From positions 50,343,223 to 50,407,222 of the forward strand of contig OY987303.1 of the NCBI GenBank assembly GCA_963920635.1: DNA of 64,000 nucleotides, read 5' to 3'. The notes beneath the pieces are model-generated. The model was given only the letters and a program-made list of their open reading frames with translations, was not told the origin of the DNA and did not search any database. Positions 11,301 through 23,300 of this stretch are shown here, piece after piece. The position numbers and the translations under genes were made by a program. Origin of the DNA: Pseudeuparius sepicola. Lineage: Eukaryota; Arthropoda; Insecta; Coleoptera; Anthribidae. Every line of letters starts with the position of its first letter. Position 1 is the stretch's first letter.

Positions 11301-14300
11301 TAATAACTTACCTGTAAAATTTAATATAACTTTCAGGAGGCACCAGTCTTTTGAGATTTTTGCAATTCTTTACAAAGCAAGCCATTGTTCTCGTCTAGTC
11401 GTAATAATCCACATACCTATAGGTATGTGTAATAATCACAGCAAAACACTTTCTTGTATGTAAGCACTACACTGTCACTAAAAAACGGTTAGTAACAGGC
11501 TATTTTCGAAATACCTAGATAACAAAAACTTGTGGGAAAACCGAAAACGAGCAGGGAAAACGAATAAACACAAAACAGCTGTTCCGATAAATGTCAATAT
11601 AAGGGTACAAATGGCGGCATCATGCATCCTTTACTATGACCCGCGCACTAGCGTGCGCAGACGGTTAAGAATCGGTATATGTTTTATATAGGTATGTGGC
11701 AGCAACGCAAGCATGTCTTGGTGAGCATGTTTGGTAAGAAAGTCCAAATTGAAATAGGTATATAGTCTTTATAAAGCTCTTCTAGGATGGAACTAGGACA
11801 TTCGGGTCTAAAAAATTATGCAATGTGCAACATGCCAATGTTATGGTTTGCACTTTTTCCACATTCATATTAAATGAAGTTAAAGATGCTTTGGATGAAG
11901 ATGGATATGGTTAGAAAATATGTTGATAGGGGAAATGCAGCACAAAAAAATTATTTTGTTATTTATTCTCTTGTGTTGGTATTCGCTAGAATAAGGTGAC
12001 AAAAAAATTCAACAATTTCTTCATCAGTGTAAAATAGAACTTGTCGTGAATTAATTCATGAATTTATTCATAAACTTATTCATGAATTAATTCATGAACA
12101 AATATTCAATGTAAAACATCCTTTTTATAAAAAAGAAAAACGGTAATAGATTAATTTGAGAAGAATGACAAATGACAAATGTCACGTAAACATAACAATA
12201 ATGGAATCAATGAAGTTACACAAATATAATGTATAAAAACAATAGCAAAGTAAATAAACATGTAAATAGCCGGAAACGATAAACATAATGTAGCACATTA
12301 ATCATTTAGTTTCCCTGACCGAATACACTCTTTAAGCTTTCTTTTAAAAGCAGCAGCGGTAGGACAGTTTTTCAGGGAGGGTGGCAACTTATTATAACAT
12401 TTTACAGCGTTATAGGAAAATGACCTCTGAAAGACAGCTAAAGTGAATCTAGGTAAGTTATAAAACTTGTTGAATCTCGTGGATCTACTATGAACGCTAC
12501 TCCTCTCTACAAGTTTGGTTTTTAAATATTCCGGCTTACCCGAAAAATTTATCTCATAAATTAATGTGCTCAAGTGAAGAAAGTACCTATCATGCAACCT
12601 TAGCCACTTAGTATCTTCATAAAGCGGTGAAACATGGTCAAACTTCCTCAGGTTGTAACAATATCTGACACAAGCATTTTACAGTTTTTGCAGAGAATTC
12701 CTGTCGCGTTGAAGAAGAGCAGACTTTATGTTTCGACTAAGAATATCTTTAAATAAATAAAGCGATCTCAATTTGGCATAACCCCCCTTTAGTAAATGAG
12801 AGACGTGGGTTTGAAAACGAAGATCATTATCAATGTAAACTCCAAGATTTTTACAACTGTCAGAGGGTGACAAACCGACACCACCAATTTCAATTCCAAG
12901 ATTATCATTGTTGTTTATCTCCCTAGACTTTCCAAATAACACCAGTTGGCTCCTATTTTCATTAAGTTTTAATCCGAGCGCTAGAGATATAGAGAACATA
13001 GTAGGCCATTTTGTACGAGTGAGCTTACTTGAGGCAAAATAGCGCTTGAGAATAAATCTATCGAGAATCTTGCAGTTTCGTTAAAAATATTTCGCGAATA
13101 TGATTCCTTTATCAACTTCTTATATTTATACCTCCAAAACAATTCATTTTGAATGAGTTTACACCTGAATAACCGCGAAAATTAGGTATAGCTACGACTG
13201 GAGCATTGGAGACTTGAAAAAAAGAGTGTGGCCCTCAGACAAATAATAAACATAGACTAACCAAATGCCGCATGCGCACATTCGTACGTGTCGCGAGGCG
13301 AATGGCGAGGCTGGGCGCGAACGCGAATGTTTGAACAGTCGGCGCGCTATTCGCCTCATTATTCGCCTCGCGATTCTCGTGCTCGCCTCGGTGGCGGTAT
13401 TTCGGACGCGAGTCAAAGGCCACGAACGACGAGGCGAACTTAGTGTTAACATAATCGCCTCCCTTCAGTTGACAACTCTGACCTTGTACAGTGAACGTGC
13501 TGCTACAATCTCCAGATCCTGCATATTTGCGAGTTTGCCAGAGTTCCTCATCCACAGATTATCGATAGGTAGTGTTTAGGTAGGTTTTTGATTTGGAGGT
13601 TAGGTATGGCTATGCACACGAATGTTTCGACATACTGTTCCGACGATTGTATAAACGGTAGTTCGCGTGATCAATATGCACACGAATGTTTCGACAAACA
13701 TTTCGGCGAGTGGCGAAGCGAATGGCGAGCACGCATGTGTAAATCCGGTGTTAGACAAATAATAAACATAGACTAACCTAAAGGTTCTATTGTAATCAGC
13801 TACTCAAAACAAAAACAACGCATTTGACACTTATCCAACACTTTACTCTTCCCATCGTTCTTAAAACTACACTAATTCACTAATTACTAACTCAACTATA
13901 TGTCTTTTATCCAGTAACCCCAAAATCTCCCCGAAAAACAAGAATAAGGCAAAAGTAAACACTCGCAACACATTAACTCAAACACAAAAAGCTCGTGCAA
14001 CATTGCCACGTTAGCCAGAATAAGCAATTTATTAAGGATATTATTTATAGGCCAAGTAGGATTGGTAAATTCACAAAATCAGTACAATTTATTGTTATAT
14101 AACTGTCAAAATTTTTAATATATGTAGATTGCAGATATCAACTAATTGTTCCAATTTGATGTTTTTTAAGGTTGGATATACATTTATTTTGTAAGCACAA
14201 GATAAATTTATGAAGAAGTTTGGCAATGGTGCAATCATTGCATTGTTTTGTTTTAAATTTCTGTTACTAACTCAGACAAATAATGTTACTAAACATTTTT

Positions 14301-17300
14301 TATATTGACAGGTGAATAACTATCTATTGTCAACAATTCATAAAACTTGCCAACGATGGCAATATCGGTGCTACTTTTTCCCTGTCAACAATTTGCTGTG
14401 ATAATTTTATAAAAATGTGTACGTGTAGTGGATACCATGAATCTTGATCCCTGCAATGCAGTTTCCATTGTCGACGTTTGTGGTAACAATCAACTTTAGA
14501 ACATCGAAACTATGGATCTCTATCAGAAAATGGATATGCTGCTGATCGCAGAAAGAACATATGGAAATTTTGGGTGACGTGAAAAAAGAACTGGGCATGT
14601 ACTGCCAACTTTGCATGTAATACCCTTGTTTATGGATACTCTAGTTAGCCAATGTCTGACACTGACATAAGGACATGACAGAAATACAGTAGATATAGGG
14701 GACAGATTTTGTAAAAAGTGAAGTTGTCCAGCTGTTATTATGGTAGGTTTTAACCAGGGACTCTTTAAAATAAGGGGACCCAGCATGTCACAGTCTATCA
14801 CATAGGAAAAGTGAAGCCTTGTTTTCTGTATATCTCCAAGGAGACCACATAAGTGGGCTGGTACAAGGTTATGTTATATATTATGTCAGTGTCCAACTGC
14901 CATCAAGTTTTATGTGACATGCCAGTGCCATAGATTCCAAAGGAGGCAAAATATTTCCCATCATAATTCACAATTTTTGAGTTTTCAAACTTCCAGATAG
15001 TCAGTTAAAGGTAATGCGGCCGCCTGTAGTAGTCCCAATAATTGCAACCAGATTTTTCTTGTCTCACCTTTAGTAATCCTGCAATTCCCATTACGTGGGC
15101 ATTACGTCTAAGTAAGTAGTTCAAAACAAAAATGGTATTTCCTAAATATTAAATTATTAAGCAGGTAGCTTCAGTCAGGTCTTTCTTTAAACAGTTTTTA
15201 TCTACAACTATAAGTTTATTTTACGTTTGTGAGGTATCTTGGGAGAGAAATAAAATTACAAAAATGAGCACCGAGAAAAACTACATGATAAGTCAGTATA
15301 AGTACAAGACCTAATCTTATTAGTCCATCCCGAAATCTGTGAAAGTTCTTTGGGTAGATACATTCAACAAGGGAAGAAAGTTCAAGTACGTACCTATTAT
15401 ACCTACATATTACAAATGGTTTGAGGAACCTGGTAACAAGGTGCAATAGCGACAAATTCTCAAATAAGCAAAATCAGCACTGACTTACCTTACTTAAATT
15501 CCTGGAAATAATTGCAGGAAGCCAAATTCAAATATAATATAAATTTGATTTATTTGGCACTTGCCATATTCTGTGTTTGTTGACAGAACATTGTCAAGTC
15601 TAATTTTTAGAAATCATATTAATTTTTACTAACAATCAAAGTACCTGTTATATCCATAGATTCTCCAATAAAATGGCATAGTGGGCATCATTGAGACCAT
15701 TAGAATGGGGAAAGAAACGGCCTCACTTTGGAAAGTATAATGCTGGGTCCCCTTACTTTAAAGGGTCCATGGTTTTAACAGAAGAAAATTAGTAGGCAGT
15801 GATTGGGTCACTTTAATTTTTAGCGTCATCTGTTGCTTGTATCCAATATTGGGATTCCATAAACAAGGGTAATACTAAAAAAACGTCAAATCAACAAAAA
15901 TTTCCATGGGCTCAAGAGAGCCGAAGACCCTGTGTTATGTTCTGAAACTATCCGAGTCCCGGTTGCATAAACATTTTCAGTGGCATCAATTTTCAATACA
16001 AACGTTTTTTTCTACCTCTTAAAATAAACTTGTTACGGTTACTAATAGTTTTGCCCAATTTGAGTTTTTTTTACATTGCGCGAGAAGTTTTCCATGATGC
16101 CGATTTTTTTCAGTGTCACCTAACTATCAAAAACTGCCACATTTTTGTTTCGCACCTTTTGGCAAAATAAGTGAGAACATCGCGGTGGTAGACCCAAAAA
16201 TCATGCTATATGGCAAATGCTTTTATTATCGTATTTTAGCCCCATCAAATAACAATATTTAAAATTTGCAAAATAGGGTATTTGCCAATGTTTTCTTCTT
16301 AATTGTTTCTTAAAAAAAATTATATACAGTGTGACCCATTTCATTTCAGATCACCCTGTAAAAAGTTTATCAATTATTGTGTTATTTGACATTTGACCCA
16401 CATTTTTTAAATTGTAGAGCTTGATAAACTGCATTTTTTTGGCACTTAAAAGTTTTTTTATTTTAGAAAAAACCTGTGCACACCACTGGACTCGGCCCTG
16501 TACCAAATTTTTCCAAAAAATTACTATAGCGATTTTATAGAAAAATGAAAAATTCACATTAGGTACAGGCACAGCCCTTGAAATCGTTACAATACGTGCG
16601 GTCGCAAAGGAGTTCAACTGACAACGTTGCAATTACCCCTCCCCTCTCACGGTTTGAAAGCCAACCATAACCTCAAAGGCGCAAGTGACGGCAAATCTAA
16701 CATTCTATTACGCGACATTGCCTTATGCGATGTTGCCAGATACAGTACGAAAAACCAAGGTTAGTTTATAGGAAGGTTAGGACATTCCCCCACTCTTAAA
16801 CAAAACCAAAGGCTGTCGTCCCTTTGCACCGGCAATATCGCGCGATGGTGCCGCTCTCACCAGCTGGCCTTCAGCTTGATACCAATGGCGTCTCAAAAGG
16901 GACAACACGGGTATTGAAAACTGAAAACAAAGTAAAAACACAAACATAAAACAAAAATGCGATGCACCAACATACTTCACAAAGTTCCGTTATTTCATTG
17001 CACAAACATTAGCATAAAGGAATAACTAAAAACAGCCAAAACAACATAAATATTCGCCATAAACAAACTACAGGCCAAAAACGTCTGTGTGCGCCTATGG
17101 CTAGAAGCGTTATCTATTTAGAGAGTTACTAAATCGCCAATTAATGTGTAAATCCTAATTGCAGCCTTTCCCCCCTTTGCCTCTCTCACCTCCCCTTCCC
17201 TTCCAAGTCGTCGAATGTCCTAACCTTCTTATAAACTAACCTTGGCGAAAAGCAGTAAATTTGGCACTGTCAGATTGACATTAGATTGCCTGAATAATAG

Positions 17301-20300
17301 TGGAAAATCTTACAACCCGACCCACGTACATTGCTGGCTTTTTTCGGAAAAGTCTTTCGACAACCTCGAATAGAGCCGTTTTAAAAATCGAAGGAGGTAA
17401 CTCAACTTAGTTTCATTCAATTGCTCAACACTCTCAACGAAAATAAAAGCCATTGGAAGCGATGGATGCAGTTTTTTTTTACATTTTGAGGTTATGTGTT
17501 TTTGACTTCCAACATTGTAATTTATTAATTATTCCGCTTTTTGGTGTCAGTGAGATGTTTAATAAAAAGTTTAAAACACAACAAACATAAATGAAGTGTT
17601 TAAAATTTGTAGGTTATCTATTTTCTGGTGAAATTCAACAGAACGTTTTTAAATTGAAATGCCAATCAGCTTCCGCCAAAACAATCGATGACGTCACGCT
17701 GGTTCATTGCATAATTCAATTGTTTTTCGTTGACAACAAAAACTTGCCCATATTAATATTGATCTTATGCTTATACAGAACAAGAGAAAACAAAAAAATG
17801 AAAATTTCATCACAAAAACTATAATTTTTTTTTAAATTTGATTTTTTGATTTTTAAATTTATTTTTTAAATTTGGTACAGGTACAGTTGTGGCCAATTTG
17901 AACTTGCAAGACAATCTGAACTCTAGCTGAAATGGGGGAGACCCGGCAACATTCAGCAACACCGCCCTTTCCCACCCCGCACATCGCGTTTCAAAAGAGC
18001 TGACGGTGAAGGGACAGCAGACGAAAGCGGCTGGCGTCTAGCAATGTAGCTGGATGGCCTCTCAGAAACCCCCAAAACATTGCAAGTTCAAATTGGCCGC
18101 AGCCGTACATTACTTTTGTAAAATGGACAAATACCCTATTGTAAACCGTATTGCTTTGATGAAGACAAATAACTTATTTATTGATTGATCGATAGAATGG
18201 CACCTGTCTCGATTTAATGTTCCGATGTAAAAACAAGCGGTGCATCCCCATGTGGTGGAAGTGCGATGGGGCAAACGATTGCGGCGATTTGAGTGACGAG
18301 CTTGGATGCGATCGCACCACAGAAAATTCGATGCCAATGCCTACTAGGCCCAGCAAACCATCACAGGTATTCACCACCGGAAAGGTTTTTTTTATAAGGA
18401 ACCTTTCAATTTTTTTGTTTTGACTGTAGGAAGCATGCGGCAGGAATGATTTCCAGTGTTCCGACGGTAGTTGCATAAGAAATGCGTGGGTTTGTGACGG
18501 GGCCCCAGACTGTATTCATGGCGAAGACGAAAGTAACTGCGAAGGTTATGTTCTCTGCAAAATGGACGAGTATAAATGTATGATCGACGGAAGCTGCATA
18601 CCTGTGAGTGAAGTTTTTAACGTTGCATGTTATTGTCTTTTAATAATAAATAATAATTATTGTCCTCCTTTACTAATATTCATTTGAATGAAATGTGTCA
18701 ATAACTTTTCTATACAAAACGGCAACTATTAGCCCCAAAAAAATATATACATTTTATGTAATGACACCTTTGCCCTTAAATAAATTAATTAAGTACTCAT
18801 AGGTACTAATAAAAACCTATTAACAGTCACCAAAAAACACTAAAAATGAATATAGTAGTATAGTATAATAATTAATGAACTAAATTATCCTGATTCAATT
18901 AATTTTTTTTAGTTTACTCTTAAATTTCTTATATTCTATATCTTTTAAACTATTAGGTAAATTATTATAAAGTTTAATACCATCATAAACGAAGCAATCA
19001 ATTCCAAATTGAGAATACATATGGGCTGCATCTATATTCATTCTATATAGAGTGCTATATGTATGTATTTTACAACAAACATCAACTGTTATACAAGAAT
19101 GTTTTTTAGATGTATATATTTGATATATGAAATTACTTACTTGAAAATCATATACAGTGTGTCCCAATTTGATACTGGACACCTCAGAAATATATGAAGG
19201 GCAAAGAAAACAAATGTTCTCTATTTTTTTATTGGTAGTACCAAGGGAGAGTATCTCATGGGCGGTGGTATTTGGATGGGGTAATTATTTCATGGCCTGC
19301 TACGAGTTTTTAAAATAGCAAATTTTCAAGAAACCCGATTAGGGATTTACGACAAAATGTTATTAAGAAAACTTGTTCAGAATGAAAAACTGGGTAGATT
19401 TACAAAATTTCAAAAGGCTAGGCCTACCTTGATTTTTAGATTTATCTCCCACTTTTTCTTAGAAAAGTGTCCTTTCTGGAGCTTTCACTTTAAAATTTTA
19501 TTTTTTCACGATGATCAAGTTTCCCTAATAATATTTTGACGTGAAAGCTCCAGAAAAGACACATTTGTAAGAAAAAAGTGGGAGAAAAAGACTAAAAAGC
19601 TAAAAATCAAAGTAGGCCTAGACTTTTGAAATTTTGCAATTATACTCAGTTTTGCATTCTAAACAAGTTTCCTTAATAACATTTTGTCGTAAAAACATCC
19701 CTAATAGGGTTTCTTGAAAATTAGCTATTTTAAAAAATTATAGCAGGCCATGAAATAATTACCCCATCCAAATACGCCATATTAGTCTGACCTCACGTAG
19801 TGGGCACTGTATCCAAACAACCTCGTAGATACACGGGCGTTTTTGTGTTTTTGACTAAAAAAATTATTTAAATCTATTTTGCACCTTCTGCAGCATCGAA
19901 ACTTCGCGAAAACCCGCGGAAAAACCGAAATTTTGAAAGATTTATGCCGTGTTTACGTCCGGCCCGGCCGCTGTTTTCGTCCGACAATCGACGCGCTATT
20001 CATCAATCAAAATTTGCACTTATAAAGTTCAGAATACACTTACCTTAACGAAGATGGATATTTGTCGAAGAAACCGATTCAAATAATTTTTTTAGTCAAA
20101 AACACAAAAACACCCGTGTATCTACGAGGTTGTTTGGATACAGTGCCTTGACCTACCCCACTACGTGACGTCACCACTAATATGGCGTATACCACTGCCT
20201 ATGAGATACTCTTCCTTGGGACTACCAATAAAAAAATAGAGACCATTTGTTTTCCTTGTCCTTCATATAGTTCTGAGGTGTCCAGTATCAAATTGGGACA

Positions 20301-23300
20301 CACTGTATATTGCTAATGGACATAATTTTGTATTGTAGGAAATCGAACTGGTACAGAAAAAATATTTTTTATAGCTCGTCGTAAAATTTTTAATGGTTTC
20401 AGAAGGTATATTTTAGCTGTAGTACCCCATATTAGACATAAGTGTTGCAAATGTGAATGTATTAAACAAAAATATATAGATCTTAAAAACAATTTTGGCA
20501 CATTTCTACTAATTTTTCTAAGAATGCCTGTTGGCCCAGCTATTTGTTCTTGATATATTCAATGTGTTCGTTCCAAGTTAAATTATAGTCTATTTTTAAA
20601 CCCAAAAAAATTATATTACGTACACATCTAAGAGCACTTCCATCAAAACATGTCAATTCCATCAATAACAGTTCTTGTAGACATCCACACATAACATGAT
20701 TTTTCTATATTTAATGTAAGTTTGTGACTATGTAACCAATAAGTAATTTTTATCATATCACTGCAAATATCTTGTTTTATAGTCTCGATTAAATCAGACA
20801 CATATAAAATTGTTGTATCATCTGCATATAATTTCACTTTACCTTTAAGGTCCAAGTTAGTTAATGAGTTTATATACAGGGTGTCTCTAAATTATGGTGC
20901 CAACGTAATACGACAGATAGAAAATGTAATTTTGAACAAAAAGTTTCCTATAAACATGGGTCCTAAAATGCATAATAAGAAAGTTACAGGGTGATGAAAA
21001 TATAGTTTGAAAAACATCTCAATCGCAATAACTTCTGCAGAAGTTATGCAATTTAAATGAAACTTGGTGCAGTTCTTTAGTAACTGAAGTGCAACAATTT
21101 TGTGTAAAAACAACTTACTCCTATCTTCCATAGGCGGAGGGGCGTGGTAGCACAATGGGTTTTATACCCATAACTTTTTCGAGGTTATCTTTTTGGTCTC
21201 GCAGGTTCATCATTTTAGTGTATTTTTTTATTTTGCAACAAAAGGGTACTCTTGTTTCATAACGATAAAATCAACCGTTTGCGTTGAAATCGGCAAAATG
21301 TGCCCCAAAACACCTGTTAACTCCAAAATTCGAAAAATAAAATTTTCAACTACCGCTTTCAAATTTTACAAAATAATTGTACCATTTAAGGGACAAAAAA
21401 TTCTCTATGAACTATGTATCAAAAATTTTTCGCTTTCAAAATGGAACTGATTGAACTCGAAAAAATTTTGAAATCCATATTTCAGCAAAACCAGTGATGT
21501 TTTACTCAATATCCATTAGGCATTTTTTTCTTAATTTTGAACGTACAATTCATCCGTAAAACATTTATATGTGGTAGGCAATAGTTTTATTTTTCGAATT
21601 TTGGAGTTAACAGGTGTTTTGGGGCACATTTTGCCGATTTCAACGTAAACGGTTGATTTTATCGTTACGAAACAAAGAGTAAATTTTTGTTGCAAAATAA
21701 AAAGATGCACTAAAATGCTGAACCGGCGAGACCAAAAAGATAACCTCAAAAAAGGTATGACTCGAAAACCCATTGTGCTACCCCACTGGTCGATGGGAAT
21801 AAATCGTTTTTACATCAAATTGTTGCACTTCAGTTAATAAAGAGTTGCACCAAGTTTAATTTAAATTGCATAAGTTCTGTAGAAGTTATTGCGATAAAGA
21901 TGTTACTAACTATACTTTTATCACCCTGTAACTTTCTTATTATGCACTTTAGGACCCATGTTTATAGGAAACTTAAGAAACACCCTCTATATTAAGAATA
22001 GTATAGGCCCCAGTATTGAACCTTGTGGTACTTCACAAAATATTGTACATATTCGACTTTGATTTTTATTAACACTCAAATACTGTTTTCTTTTTGATAA
22101 ATAGTCTCTGATCCAATCGGCACAAACCCCCTGAACACCAATTAAATGTAATTTTTTCATAAGAATGTCATAGTTCGCAGTATCAAATGCCTTACACAGA
22201 TCAAGTGACACAAGCGCAGCTTTTTTCTTGCTATCTAAAGCAATTGGTATTTCAGATATTAGATCTGCCGCAGCAGAACTTGTGTCACTCGATCTTCGAA
22301 ACCCATACTGCGATTCTGATAAAAAAATAATTGCTTCCAGGTATTCACTAAATCTATTATTCACAATTTTTTCAATAATTGGCGGTCCGGCGGGAAAAGT
22401 GGTATAAGTACAAATTTGTGAAAAATGAGTTAAGTATACCTCCGAACTCAGCGCAACGTAAACTACAGCTGGGAATAGTGATATAAGTTGAAATTGTTTC
22501 CTAACCCCCTTATTTTTTGTGGCATTCGGTATATGTCAAGTTTTTTTCAAAATTTAATGTAGAAACAAATACATATATGTAAACATATCAATTTTTTTTC
22601 AATAATGCTGCCTACAAATTCCGTGAAAAATGGTAAAAGTTGACTTAAACCATTTTTCACTATTTTCGATATAGTATTCCTATAATTCAATTGAAATAAG
22701 TATACTTATACCATTTTTCCCAAAATATAACAAGCAACAAGGCATGGATTAATAGTTGGTACACTTATACCAGTTTTCCCAAAAAAATCCCAGCTTGTAT
22801 ATTAATTTTGTCGGCGGACATCTTGAAATTTGGATAACCTAACATAACTTATTAAGCACCAGTGAGCAGTATCGTGTCGGCGTTCGATGCAGCTGGGTGA
22901 TTTTGTTTTGTGCATCCTTTTATTTCAAATAGGACTTTTTGTTATTGAGACAAAATGTTCTCTAAAGGGACGAGGTTAATAGTGAAAAACGCTGTGGCTG
23001 TTAAACAAGATGATCATAACGGTAAGATATATTTTAACGTAATTATAAGAAATGGCTTATATTAAACTAGCGCAAAAATAATATTACTATTAACAATTGA
23101 ATAATAGGTGTTAATTTTAAAAGACTTTATTGCAAATTAATAATAATTTATCTATCAAATTAGGTAACAAAATTTAAATTTGTATATAAGCAGCTAATGT
23201 GTAAATTATCTGTTCCTTCCGTTTTGTTGGGGCTGGTGTATGTTTTCATAGATCTGTCTAATCTCGGCAGTTTTTTTGCAGAAATGGTTACAGCTGACAA

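Larger units (their letters stand above)
10007..13080 (-). mobile_element. Non-LTR retrotransposon, 5' truncated, rearranged and interrupted
   Basis: The 3' tail is an ATT/TAA repeat at 10007-10021. Reverse-transcriptase C-terminal parts lie at 12679-12999 ([32 protein letters not shown]) and 12298-12597 ([24 protein letters not shown]), both on the - strand. The copy is split by the element at about 10635-12119 and carries a partial tandem duplication (10043-10450 repeats later parts). Confidence 0.75.
18640..22376 (-). mobile_element. Non-LTR retrotransposon, 5' truncated, interrupted twice
   Basis: Reverse-transcriptase pieces on the - strand: 21988-22364 ([41 protein letters not shown]), 20643-20855 ([11 protein letters not shown]) and 20313-20501. 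The C-terminal end is at 18895-19152 ([14 protein letters not shown]). An ATT-type repeat at about 18640-18660 is a plausible 3' tail. Palindromic elements at 19155-20305 and 20877-21987 interrupt it, and its 5' end abuts the element at 22381. Confidence 0.8.
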
